DNA of 64,000 nt, from contig CP137683.1 of the NCBI GenBank assembly GCA_037976565.1, forward strand, positions 11,479,423-11,543,422, written 5' to 3'. Made by a program: the position numbers and the translations under genes. Positions 33,345 to 46,300 of this stretch are shown here, one piece after another (position 1 is the first letter of the stretch; every line of letters begins with the position of its first letter). Source of the stretch: Mesocentrotus franciscanus (lineage: Eukaryota > Echinodermata > Echinoidea > Camarodonta > Strongylocentrotidae). The notes beneath the pieces are model-generated. The model searched no databases. It saw only the letters and a list, made by a program, of their open reading frames with translations, and was not told the origin of the DNA.

Positions 33345-34150
33345 TGTATAAACAGAGAAAAGAGAAGTATAGACAAGTAAACAATTTTATGTCCACGGGA
33401 GAGACGTAAACACGCATATACCTTGGGCTGAATAACTGAAAAAAGTATTAACAAAAGTCTGGGAAGGAGACTAATATACAAACAAAATTCACATAGACAT
33501 TACACGTAAACGGAAAATTGGATTCTCAAATCAAACCTTGTAGTTAAAATATCGCCATTATCTCAACATCTGATCAAAAACTAAAAGCCTACTTTCTATA
33601 GCCCATAGTCTCAGCTATAACATACCAAAATTTGGGAGAAAATAGAGCACAAATAAGCTAGATAGTGCTCAAAAGTGAATGTCATGTAGATTCATGATGT
33701 GCACGAAATTCACCTTCCATAGGGATAACACGCAAATAACGAAAATTCTAACATGTGGCCTTTAATTGAATTTTTTCTATAATAACGTCATCAAAATGAA
33801 AAATAATGTGTACTGATCTTGTAGAAGATTCTCTTGGCTACAACATATCAAAATTTAGAAGAAAATCGTTCAAAATTTACAGAGATACAATCATTTTCCA
33901 CAAATATGCTGACGTCATAATATGCAAAATTCGTATTTTGAGTTCCAATTTCAATATGATGATGGCACGATATACTTAATGGCCAAATGATACATGAAAT
34001 CATATCTCCGACTCATACTCTATCCAAATATGAAAAAGAAATGCGGGTTCAGGTGCATCCAAAAGAGCGATAATGGATTTTGTATAGGCATGTTTTTGCC
34101 TATATATGCTATGTATTACAAGAGCTTGCGCGCACGGACATAAATCTCGA
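33345..34150. repeat. Family-B fragment (interior only)
   Basis: Matches about 20610-21670, from AGAGAAGTATAAACAAGTAAAC to TTACAAGAGCT, but lacks the tRNA-like segment and both terminal hairpins. It contains the shared CRE plus octamer site at about 33911. It ends 350 bases before satellite array 2. Confidence 0.8.
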
Positions 34151-34499
34151 GATTAAAATTTTCTGAATTCTCATTTATAGTATTGGCAAAAAATTCCTCA
34201 AAGTCAGTATAAATCTTCATTACTGACTGAGGAAAAAGGAAAAATGTCTCTTAAATTATACATGTATAATAGTTACTCATTTGGCCAAGGTGCTGCACAG
34301 AAAAAACAGCATAACGTAATATATGACACTGCTTGCACAAGTGTATAGGAACTGGCAACGTACAACAAGTATAACGTAGAGCAAGGTTGGTAACACGAGA
34401 TATGTATATTCGAGTAAACAAAAACAAAAAGTGAACACAGCTGCAGATAGACATGAAGAACATGAATACATGAAGACATGACGACATGAAGACATGAAG
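34151..34499. other. Junction between family B and satellite array 2
   Basis: A short GACATGAA tandem lies at about 34450-34500. Nothing else was recognised. Confidence 0.45.
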
Positions 34500-35991
34500 A
34501 AAGAAGTAGGCGAGGGGAAAAATAAGGCAATGACAAAAGAGAGATAGAGAAAATGGCCGGGGTTCAAATTCAGTTTTCTAAAAATTATTAGACCCAGTGC
34601 TTATGATCATTTTATCTACCATGTGATTGCCTTATGACCCTATAAATAAAATAATACCATGATGTCGTTTATTGTCGACAAATAGTTCAGACAGCATTGT
34701 AGAGACGATGAAAAAATAAGAGTAATAATAGAACGTCGTTACGCTGAAGAAAATTACCTTCTATCTCTCTCTCCGCCAAATAATCCGAACAATAGAATCA
34801 ACGGAGAGGAATCAACTGTTAAACGAATTTATCACGAGTCTTGAAATTTCAATTTGTAATTGCATGTCATAGAATTATGAAAGAGAAGGTTGAGTTCTGG
34901 TGAGAGGTGAACACTAATTTGTGAGGGTTAAAATTGTTATTATGCAAGTGTTGAAGAACATCAGAGAAAAAATGTTCCCTGAAAAGCATGGCTCTTCATA
35001 TGTCTTCATATTCTATATATGACACGTAACAGCTTTAATATAAGGCCCGATTTTTATGCCACATGTTTGTGTAGTTCCATATACATCTTTCTGTGTACAG
35101 TGCTTGTTACTTTACAAAGACTAAGCTAAATTTCTCATAATTTTGATGACTCCAGAACCTTGAAGTACACACCAATACTTATATGCAACATGATCCACTT
35201 TTTTCTGATCGATTCCACACCGTTTCTTTCACAATGCAATCGCATGACCAGAACTCAACCTTATCTTTAAAGAGCAGCAATGGCGAACGAGTATTACTAA
35301 AATTAAACAATCGTTGCTTTAATGGTTTGCTTTTTCATGACAAATTAACACGAGACGTCAAGCTACATATAAATATGATCAACAGACATGATATTGTCTT
35401 GAAAACAGTCAGAAAACATTGGAACTAGAATGAATAAGAGATAATGCGATCACGTAAACAAAAGCAATTTGTCCATGTTAATCCTCTAGTATCAAATACC
35501 CAAGTAAAACTCGAACCAGATGCAAATAAAGGTAAACATAAAGCCATAAATGTATGACATATTGTAAATTGTCATGATTGTATTCTCAAATTATTTATTT
35601 TTTATATTTTATTTTAATTTAAATTATGTTTTATTATTGAGGAATACACTTGCACATTACGTACTCCGTGGTAAGAAAGAAGTAAGCGAGGGAAATTAAG
35701 GCAATGACAAAGAGATAGAGAAAATGGCCGGGGTTCAAATTCAGTTTTCTAAAAATTATTAGACCCGGTGCTGATGATCATTTATCTACCATGTCATTGC
35801 CTCATGAAGCTAAATAAAAAATAGTACCACGAGGTCGTTTATTGTCAACAAACAGTTTAAACAGAATTGTATAGCCGATGAAAAAATAAGAATAATAATA
35901 CAACGTCGTTACGCTGAAAAAAAATTCCTTTATATCTCTCACCGCCAAATAATCCGAACAATAGTATCAACGGAGAGGAATCAACTGTTAA
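34500..35991. repeat. Satellite array 2, left part
   Basis: One full and one partial ~1175-bp unit of the same family as array 1, in the same orientation. The second unit is interrupted at its internal TTAA (35988-35991) by the 7.3-kb insertion and resumes at 43329. Confidence 0.95.
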
Positions 35992-36429
35992 CCCGTTCCT
36001 TCCGGGAACCTGCTATACCAGGTTCCCGTGGAGCGCACTCACAGACGGGAACCTGGTATACCAGGTTCCCATAATAGGCAGGTAAATGACGTCTTTACAA
36101 GCCTAAAATTGCCTTTCCCTGCCACTAATTCACTAAAATAGTTGATTTGAGTGTATTTCCAAAGTATATACTATCATTATCCATTGCTCCTGTTTTGTGT
36201 ACTTTCATATTATTCACTATATTTGTACTTTTTCATAAACATGTCAAGTTTTCTCTCACAAGAAATTCGTATAGCAGCGTATACAGCTCCGTGGTGTCTG
36301 TCCCATAGATATTGACTTTCGCTGAGACCTTTCCATACACAAATACTGATACTGCTGGTACTTCATTGGGAGCAGCGTAATCCGCGCTCGCCCTGTAGAA
36401 GCTTATGACGGCACGCACCCAAATACATT

Positions 36430-36535
36430 ACCTCCGCTCTTCTATTGTTGGAGTTTATAACCATGACAACGAACTTGACCCTCGGCCACGTTCATTGTTC
36501 CTCTTACGTAACTCTTACGTAACTGTAGGTGGGCC
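36430..36535. repeat. Direct repeat inside the piggyBac-like element, left copy
   Basis: CTCTTCTATTGTTGGAGTTT ... AACTTGACCCTCGGCCACG recurs at 39276-39326, continued at 43106-43165 after the nested foldback. This copy provides the uninterrupted reference for that insertion. Confidence 0.8.
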
Positions 36536-36989
36536 TAAGACATAACTCTTTTCGTATATTCTATATAGGTCTAAAATACGTTCAAATATTTCTCTGTCAT
36601 TTTTATTTGTTTATACTTTGTCAATACTTACAAACTATAATTGTCAAAATTTGCCAATACTTACGAACTATTACGTTTCCCTATCATCTTCCGCTCTAGA
36701 ACCCTATTTTTGGTTTTATCTAGATTAGCTGTTGTGTCCTTTTTATATTTTTCTTGTCTCCCTCTTCAATATTTCTTCTGTTTTTGTAGGGTGGTTATGC
36801 TATTTCTTTTATAAATAAAAGAGAAAGTTTTATTCTTTCACTTATAATGTTGTCCACCGTCTTTTAGATAACCCTTTTGTGCTAAAGTATATAATGTCCG
36901 ATGTATATTATTTCTGTCAATAACATATAATGAACGTATCATTTTATTTTGATGCAACAGAGATTTACATACCAAATCAATACTTTTAC

Positions 36990-38985
36990 TTTCTATAATT
37001 TGTGTACAGTAACATTCTTCTCATTTCGACATTATCAGCCGCTCGTTCTCTATTTTCGTCCCCTATAATAAATACAAGGTATAATGTGTACATCATTAGG
37101 GATATGTTATAATAATTTATCTCAAGGAAGGGATGATGCCGGCATACAAGCAAATGGCTAAAACGACATTGACAGAAAGACAGAGATAGAAAGACAGACA
37201 TACAGACAGACAGAGAGTGGGAGAGAGGGAGAGAGAGAGGGGGGCGGGAGAGATAGAAAGTGGGACGTAGTATGTACTGTATTTATTATTATGATAATTG
37301 TCTCTCCGATCACCCCCCAGCTCTGATGTTTTTCTTAAGTTACTTTCTTTTTGTTTGTTTATATCTGTCCGACGTAAATAAGTACCGTCAATATAGCATA
37401 ATAAACTTTTTTTCCTTCGTATCATTTTGATGCAACAGAGATTTACATTCAAAAGTTTTACTGTTTTTAATTACTGTACAGTAATATTCTTCTCATTTTG
37501 AAATCATCAGGCGCTCGTTCTGTGTTTTCCTTCTCCATATCGAGGTTATGGTATAATAATTTATCTCAAGATCGAAATAAATACTTTCAGAATAAAAGCA
37601 AATAGCGGAACGGAAAACAGTACCAAAGATGGAGATGGAAAATATCGCTGAGAAAGCGAGTAAGAAAGCGGAAGAGAGCAAGAGACATACAGAGAGACAA
37701 ACAATCATTACTCATGTCATCTGTTCGTCTGTGACATTTTACTAAATCATATTTTAATTATTCCTTTATCTTTCCATGACTGTTATATATTTGATAAATA
37801 TTTCAGATAGGGTCAAATTTGGTTTTAGGTTATAATATGAACAGCTATTTTTATTTAGGAGTACGTCGAAACGCGATCTCATTAAAAATCGCGGAACAGA
37901 AAACACTATGAGAGATGAAGATGGAAAACGACATTGAGAAAACGAAAGAGAGAGAAAGTTGGGCGTATTGTTATTTATTATTACCGCTATATATGCTATT
38001 TGTCTCTCCGATCAACCCCCACCCGCTCTGGATTCCTCTCTAGTTTCCATTGTTTTATCATGATTTACATTCGAAAGTTTTACTTTTTATAATTATTGTA
38101 TAGTAATATTCTTGTTATTTCGATTATAATCATGCGCTCGTTCCGTGTTTTTCTTCTCCACATCGAGGTTATGGTATAATAATTTGTTTCAAGATCGAAA
38201 GGAATACTTTCGGAATAAAAGCAAATAGCGGTACCAGAGATGAAGATGTAAAATGGCGCTGAGAAAGCGAGCAGGAGAGAGAGATAGAAAGAGAGAGAAA
38301 TACAGGGAGAGAAAAAGAAAGCGGGAAAGAGACAGAGAGACAAAGAAAGAGACAATCAGAGAGAGGAACAATCATTTCTTATGTCATCTTTTCGTCAGTG
38401 ACATTTTACTAAATCACATTTGTATTATTCCTTTATCTTTCCTTGATTGTTATATATTTGAATTAACATTTCAGATAGGGTCAAATTCGGTACTACGTTA
38501 TAATTATAATCAGCTATTTTTATTTAGGAGTACGTGGAAACGAGATCTCATTAAAATTTGCGGAACAGAAATCACTATGAGAGATGAAGATTGAAAACGA
38601 CATTGAGAAAACAAGAGAGAGAGAGAGAGAAAGTTGTGCGTATTGCCATTTATTATTATGCTATTTGTCTCTCCGATCAACCCCACCCGCTCTGGATTCC
38701 TCTTTAGTTTCCATTTATCATGATTTACGTTCAAAGGTTTTACTTTTTATAATTATTGTACAGTAATATTCTTCTTATTTCGATATCATCAGGCGCTCGT
38801 TCTATGTTTTCTTCTTCATATCGAGGTTATGGTATAATAATTTATCTCGAGATCGAATGGAATACTTTCGGAATAAAAGCAAATAGCGGAACGGAAAACA
38901 GTGCCAGAGATGAAGATGGAAAATGGCACTGATAAAGCGTGCGAGAGAGAGAGAGAGAACAATAATTTCTCACAATCATCTGTTT
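36990..38985. repeat. Internal tandem repeat, ~480-660-bp units, four copies
   Basis: The marker AGTAATATTCTTCTCATTT followed by CATCAGGCGCTCGTTCT and a GAGA-rich tract recurs at about 37007, 37483, 38102 and 38762. Units also share GATAGGGTCAAATT and TTTATTTAGGAGTACGT. Purine-rich runs give spurious Leu/Ser-rich frames on the minus strand. Confidence 0.85.
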
Positions 38986-39326
38986 GTTTGTGACATTTTG
39001 CTTCATCACATCTTCTTGTTCATTCCTTTATCTTGCATGATTGTATATCTTTGAATGATTATTCCAAATAGGGTAAACTTTGGTTCTATGTTATTTGTTT
39101 ATTAACAATTTTTATTTAGGATTACGTCGGAACGTGATCCCGTTAACATTCTTTGAAAACAGTAACGACAACTGCAAAACAAGAAGACCCCCGAAAAACA
39201 GGGTTATTTGAACCCGATATACATGTAGTATACATGGATCATCAATGCTGTATGTCAGCATCCCATTACCTTATTTCCGCTCTTCTATTGTTGGAGTTTA
39301 TAACCATGACAACGACCTTGACCTCG

Positions 39327-42300
39327 TATGGCGCGCCGTTTGACCAATAATTCAGATAAACACTGTTTATCGCCGATAAACACTGTTTATCGTCGAAAAC
39401 ACTGTTTATCGAGCGATAAACACTGTTTATCAAGCGATAAACACTGTTTATCGAGAGAAACTATGTTTATCGACTGATAAACACAGTTTTCTCGATAAAC
39501 AATGTTTATCGCCGATAAACAGTGTTTATCGAGAGAAACTGTGTTTATCAGTCGATAAATAGTGTTTATCGCCGATAAACAGTGTTTATCGAGAGAAACT
39601 GTGTTTATCAGTCGATAAACAGTGTTTATCAGCGATAAACAATGTTCAAGTATCTGATTTATTTGGCAAATGGAGCGCACTCGTAGGCCTACTCGAGATC
39701 AGAGCCGTATGCACTACTCCGCACGTTAGTCAGGTGGATTAGTGAAATTACCGTTACTTAATTGCCTGATAAAAGCACCATTTTTGGTACAGGGTTTCCT
39801 TAGGACCTACTCAACGATATAGGCTAGGAGCCCCGGCAAAATTTTAATTTAAGGCTCGGGGCGGGGGCGTCTTTTTGGAGCTCTAAATAATTGTATAACA
39901 TTGATTTGTTGTTGGACAAATGCCATTTTTGGTACAGGGCTTCCTTAGGACCTACTGAACGATATTAGGTAGGAGTCCCCGGCAAGAATATCATATAGGG
40001 GTGTGGGGCGGGGCGTCGCCTCGTAGCCCACAAATAATTTATAATTACGGTAATATAACATTGAGTTTTTGTTGTACAAACGCCATTTTTGGTACAGGGC
40101 TTCTTTAGGACCTGCTGAATGATGGTAGGGTAGGAGCCCCCGGCATTACTATTCATATATGTTTGATTGGAGGCCCCATGGCATTTGTACAACAAAAACT
40201 CAATGGTATATTACCTTATGAATTATTTGTGGACTACGAGGCGATGCCCTGCCCCACACCCTTATATGATATTCGTGCCGGGGCTCCTACCTAATATATT
40301 TCAGTAGGTCCTAAGGAAGCCCTGCACCAAAATGGCATTTGTATAACAACAAATCAATGTTATAACATTATTGGGGCTCCAAAATACGCCCGCCCCACAC
40401 CCTTAAATTGAATTTTTTTTTTTGCCGGGGCTCCTAGCCTAATATCATTTAGTAGGTCCTAAGAAAGCCCTGTACCAAAAAGGTGCTTTTATCCGGCAAG
40501 TAACGGTAATTTTACTAAGCCACCTGACTAAGAATCATTTCAGCGATATTAGTGATTATATTCGCTATGATTGAAAGAGATAGAGAGCATAGCCCGGGTT
40601 CAAATTCAGTATTCGTTAAATTATTAAACCCGGTGCTCATGATCATTTATATGCCATGTTATTGTAATGCAACGCTACACACAAATATTACCAGATTGCC
40701 GTTTATTGTCTTCAAATATTGTTCAAATAGAATTGTAGAGACGATGAACAAATAAGAATAATAATGCAAGGTCGTTAGTCATGAGAATGTCAACTTCTAT
40801 CTCTCTCAGCATAATAGTCCGAACAATAGAATGAACCGAGAGGAAGCAACTGAAATTTACTAACAACGGAAACTTCTCCAATGGAGCCTAACATTAGATT
40901 TGTTTTCCCATTCAAATAGCATTGTAAAGGCGGTGAAAACAAAGGAATAATACTAATATTCCGTCGTTAATGGTGAGAATGTTCACGTCTATCTCTCTCA
41001 GCTAATTACGGCAAACAGTGGGCTAAACCAAGCGCAATCAACGAATTTGTCATGAGTCCTGAAATTTCAATTTGTTACTGCACGTCATAGTAGCATTAAA
41101 GAGTAAGAGTTGAAATCTGAAATGGATTTAGCGCCTTTTGGTTGAAAGTGTAAATTTCATATCAATATTTTCATGAAACAATGAATTCTGAGGGAAAATT
41201 TAGTGATTTAGATACACATGAGAGAGGTCTATTCAAATCGTGTAAAACATGCAATTTGGTGAAGAGTGGATTTAGCGCCTTTTGGTTGAAAGCTTTTCAT
41301 TTGCATCTGGCTCGAGTTTTGCTTGGGTATTTGGTACTGGAGGATGAACATGGACAAAATGTTTATATGATCGCATTATCTCTTATTAATTCTAGTTCCA
41401 ATGTTTTCTGACTGTTTTCAAGACAATATCATGTTTGTCGAGCATAGTTCTATGTAGCTTGATGTCTCATGTTATTTTTTAGGGAAAGCAAATTAAGCAA
41501 CTATTATTCAATTTTAGCGATAATCGTTCGCCATTGCTACTCTTTAATGCTACTATGACGTGCAGTAACAAATTGAAATTTCAGGACTCATGACAAATTC
41601 GTTGAACAGTTGATTGCGCTTGGTTGAGCCCACTGTTTGCCGTAATTAGCTGAGAGAGATAGACGTGAACATTCTCACCATTAACGACGGAATATTAGTA
41701 TTATTCCTTTGTTTTTCACCGCCTTTACAATGCTATTTGAATGGGAAAACAAATCTAATGTTAGGCTCCATTGGAGAAGTTTCCGTTGTTAAGAAATTTC
41801 AGTTGCTTCCTCTCGGTTCATTCTATTGTTCGGACTATTAAGCTGAGAGAGATAGAAGTTGACATTCTCATGACTATTAAAACGACCTTGCATTATTATT
41901 CTTATTTGTTCATCGTGACATCGTCTCTACAATGCTATTTGAACAATATTTGAAGACAATAAACGGCAATCTGGTACTATTTGTGTGTAGCGTTGCATTA
42001 CAATAACATGGCATATAATGATCATGAGCACCGGGTTTAATAATTTAACGAATACTGAATTTGAACCCGGGCTATGCTCTCTCTATCTCTTTCAATCATA
42101 GCGAATATAATCACTAATATCGCTGAAATGATTCTTAGTCAGGTGGCTTAGTAAAATTACCGTTACTTGCCGGATAAAAGCACCATTTTTGGTACAGGGT
42201 TTCCTTAGGACCTACTAAATGATATTAGGCTAGGAGCCCCCGGCAAAAAAACAAAACATCAATTTAAGGGTGTGGGGCGGGGCGTATTTTGGAGCCCCAA

Positions 42301-43105
42301 TAATGTTATAACATTGCTTTGTTGTTATACAAATGCCATTTTGGTGCAGGGCTTCCTTAGGACCTACTGAAAGATATTAGGTAGGAGCCCCCGGCACGAA
42401 TATCATATAAGGGTGTGGGGCGGGGCATCGCCTCGTAGTCCACAAATAATTTATAAGGTAATATACCATTGAGTTTTTGTTGTACAAATGCCATGGGGCC
42501 TCCAATCACACATATATGAATAGTAATGCCGGGGCTCCTATCCTACCATCATTCAGCAGGTCCTAAAGAAGCCCTGTACCAAAATGGCATTTGCACAACA
42601 ACAAATCAATGTTATAAAATTATTTGGGGCTCCAAAAGACGCCCTGCCCCCACAGCCTTAAATTGAAATTTTGCCGGGGCTCCTAGCCTAATATCGTTGA
42701 GTAGGTCCTAAGGAAACCCTGTACCAAAAATGGTGCTTTATCAGGCAATTAAGTAACGGTAATTTCACTAAGCCACCTGACTAACGTGCGGAGTAGTGCA
42801 TACGGCTCTGATCTCGAGTAGGCCTACGAGTGCGCGCCATTTGCCAAATAAATCAGATACTTGAACATTGTTTATCGGCGATAAACACAGTTTCTCTCGA
42901 TAAACACTGTTTATCGGCGATAAGCACTGTTTTTCGGCGATAAACACTGTTTATCGACTGATAAACACAGTTTATCGACTGATAAACACAGTTTCTCTCG
43001 ATAAACAGTGTTTATCGCTCGATAAACAGTGTTTTTCGAAGATAAACAGTGTTTATCGGCGATAAACAGTGTTTATCTGAATTATTGGTCAAACGGCGCG
43101 CCATA
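39327..43105. mobile_element. TU-like foldback element, 3779 bp, nested in the piggyBac-like element
   Basis: The ends are TATGGCGCGCCGTTTGACC and its exact complement GGTCAAACGGCGCGCCATA. The outer part of each arm (39355-39645 and 42865-43080) is a tandem of short palindromes of the form GATAAACA-C-TGTTTATC. The inner part is non-repetitive. Arms span about 39327-41110 and 41536-43105 and are complementary over almost their full length, around a ~425-base loop. Flanks read CCTCG on the left and CCCTCG on the right, a likely imperfect target duplication against the uninterrupted GACCCTCGGCC at about 36477. Tandem-repeat outer arms with unique inner arms match the published design of sea urchin TU elements. 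No ORF of note is present. The inner arms and the loop contain diverged pieces of the ~1175-bp satellite, including its VRKHWN segment inverted. Confidence 0.75.
39727..40545. repeat. Smaller palindrome inside the left foldback arm
   Basis: GTCAGGTGGATTAGTGAAATTACC at the left is complemented by GGTAATTTTACTAAGCCACCTGAC at the right, with a tandem of GGTACAGGGCTTCCTTAGGA units between. The matching palindrome in the right arm is at about 42137-42785, so each arm is itself self-complementary. Confidence 0.8.
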
Positions 43106-43328
43106 CCCTCGGCCACGACCATTGTTCCTCTTACGTAACTTAGCTGTAGAGGTGGGCCAGATCTGCGCATGCGCAATGTTCCTGCTCGTCGAAGCCACTG
43201 GCCAGGCTTGAACGCACACGCCTTGTACGGCCGCTGAACGCACGCACGGCAGCGAACTGGTCGAGTCTTTGATTTTTATTCTCGTTTGTGAGGCGGCTAT
43301 CGGGCTGAATAATGTCGGAAGGAACGGG

Positions 43329-46300
43329 TTAAACGAATTTATCACGAGTCTTGAAATTTCTGTTTGTAATTGCATGTCATAGAAGTATGAAAGAGAAGGT
43401 TGAGTTCTGGTGAGAGGTGAACAATAATTTGTGAGAGTTGTAATTGTAATTTTGCAAGTGAGGAAGAACATCAGAGAAAAAAAAGTTCCCTGAAAGCATG
43501 GCTCTTCAAATGCCTTCATACTTAGGCTGAATATGACAAGTAACAGCTTAAAATGAGGCCCGATTTTTATGCCACATGTTTGTGTAGTTCCATATACATC
43601 TTTCTGTGTACAGTGCTTGTTACTTTACAAAGACTAAGCCAAGTTTCTTATAATTTTGATGACTCCAGAACCTTGAAGTACACACCAATACTTATATGCA
43701 ACATGATCCAATTTTTTCTGATCGATTCCACACTGTTTCTTTCACAATGCAATCGCATGACCAGAACTCAACCTTATCCTTAAAGAGCAGCAATGGCGAA
43801 CGAGTATTACTAAAATTCAACAATTGTTGCTTTAATGGTTTGCTTTTTTCATGAGAAATTAACACGAGACGTCAAGCTACATACAAATATGATCAACAAA
43901 CATGATATTGTCTTAAAAACAGTCAGCAAACATTGAAACTAGAATGAATAAGAGATAATGCGATCACGTAAACAAGAGCAATTTGTCCATGTTTATCCTC
44001 CAGTATCAAATACCCAAGTAAAACTCGAACCAGATGCAAATAAAGGTAAACATGAAGCAATAAATGTATGACATATTGTAAATTGTCATGATTGTATTCT
44101 CTAACTATTTATTTTTTATATTTTATTTTAATTTAAATTATGTTTTATTATTGAGGAATACACTTGCACATTACGTACTCCGTGGTAAGAAAGAAGTAAG
44201 CGAGGGAAATTCAGGCAATGACAAAAGAGAGATAGAGAAAATGGCGGGGTTCAAATTCAGTTTTCTAAAAATGATTAGACCCGGTGCTGATGATCATTTA
44301 TCTACCATGTGACTGCCTCATGACGCTAAATACAAAAATAGTACCACGAGGTCGTTTATTGTCAACAAACAGTTCAAACAGAATTGTATAGACGATGAAA
44401 AAATAAGAATAATAATACAACGTCGTTACGCTGAAAAAAAAATCCCTTATATCTCTCACCGCCAAATAATCCGAACAATAGTATCAACGGAGAGGAATCA
44501 ACTGTTAAACGAATTTATCACGAGTCTTGAAATTTCAGTTTGTAATTGCATGTCATAGAAGTATGAAAGAGAAGGTTGAGTTCTGGTGAGAGGTGAACAA
44601 TAATTTGTGAGAGTTGTAATTGTAATTTTGCAAGTGTGGAAGAACATCAGAGAAAAAAAAGTTCCCTGAAAGCATGGCTCTTCAAATGCCTTCATACTTA
44701 GGCTGAATATGACAAGTAACAGCTTAAAATGAGGCCCGATTTTTATGCCACATGTTTGTGTAGTTCCATATACATCTTTCTGTGTACAGTGCTTGTTACT
44801 TTACAAAGACTTAGCCAAATTTCTTATAATTTTGATGACTCCAGAACCTTGAAGTACACACCAATACTTTTATGCAACATGATCCACTTTTTTCTGATCG
44901 ATTCCACACCGTTTCTTTCACAATGCAATCGCATGACCAGAACTCAAACTTATCTTTAAAGAGCAGCAATGGCGAACGAGTATTACTAAAATTCAACAAT
45001 CGTTGCTTTAATGGTTTGTTTTTTCATGAGAAATTAACACGAGACGTCAAGCTACATATAAATATGATCAACAAACATGATATTGTCTTAAAAACAGTCA
45101 GAAAACATTGGAACTAGAATGAATAAGATATAATGCGATTACGTAAACAAGAGCAATTTGTCCATGTTAATCCTCCAGTATCAAATACCCAAGTAAAACT
45201 CGAACCAGATGCAAATAAAGGCAAACATAAAGACATAAATGTATGACATATTGTAAATTGTCATGATTGTATTCTCAAATTATTTATTTTTTATATTTTA
45301 TTTTAATTTAAATTATGTTTTATTATTGAGGAATACACTTGCACATTACGTACTCCGTGGTAAGAAAGAAGTAAGCGAGGAAAAGTAAGGCAATGACAAA
45401 AGAGAGATAGAGAAAATGGCCGGGGTTCAAATTCAGTTTTCTAAAAATGATCAGACCCGGTGCTGATGATCATTTATCTACCATGTCATTGCCTCATGAC
45501 GCTAAATACAAAAATAGTACCACGAGGTCGTTTATTGTCAACAAACAGTTCAAACAGAATTGTATAGACGATGAAAAAATAAGAATAATAATACAACGTC
45601 GTTACGCTGAAAAAAATCCTTATATCTCTCACCGCCAAATAATCCGAACAATAGTATCAACGGAGAGGAATCAACTGTTAAACGAATTTATCACGAGTCT
45701 TGAAATTTCAGTTTGTAATTGCATGTCATAGAAGTATGAAAGAGAAGGTTGAGTTCTGGTGAGAGGTGAACAATAATTTGTGAGAGTTGTAATTGTAATT
45801 TTGCAAGTGAGGAAGAACATCAGAGAAAAAAAAGTTCCCTGAAAGCATGGCTCTTCAAATGCCTTCATACTTAGGCTGAATATGACAAGTAACAGCTTAA
45901 AATGAGGCCCGATTTTTATGCCACATGTTTGTGTAGTTCCATATACATCTTTCTGTGTACAGTGCTTGTTACTTTACAAAGACTTAGCCAAATTTCTTAT
46001 AATTTTGATGACTCCAGAACCTTGAAGTACACACCAATACTTATATGCAACATGATCTACTTTTTTCTGATCGATTCCACACCGTTTCTTTCACAATGCA
46101 ATCGCATGACCAGAACTCAAACTTATCTTTAAAGAGCAGCAATGGCGAACGAGTATTACTAAAATTCAACAATCGTTGCTTTAATGGTTTGCTTTTTCAT
46201 GAGAAATTAACACGAGACGTCAAGCTACATATAAATATGATCAACAAACATGATATTGTCTTAAAAACAGTCAGAAAACATTGGAACTCGAATGAATAAG

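Larger units (their letters stand above)
35992..43328. mobile_element. piggyBac-like TTAA element, 7337 bp, no transposase seen
   Basis: The element begins CCCGTTCCTTCCG (35992-36004) and ends CGGAAGGAACGGG (43316-43328), a perfect 13-bp terminal inverted repeat. TTAA flanks it at 35988-35991 and 43329-43332. Every intact satellite unit holds the empty site (AACTGTTAAACGAA), proving the insertion and its target duplication. A TTAA target, ends starting CCC and a 13-bp repeat are the piggyBac hallmarks. Two copies of a 24-bp perfect or near-perfect palindrome with half-site GGGAACCTG lie just inside the left end (36004-36027, 36047-36070). No frame inside shows a DDD transposase, so the element is non-autonomous or has lost its gene. 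It carries a four-fold internal repeat and a nested foldback element. Confidence 0.85.

Noticed and set aside
36233..36418. 61-codon minus-strand frame inside the piggyBac-like element as a transposase remnant
   Set aside because: No DDD motif or cysteine-rich C-terminus is visible; too short to assign.
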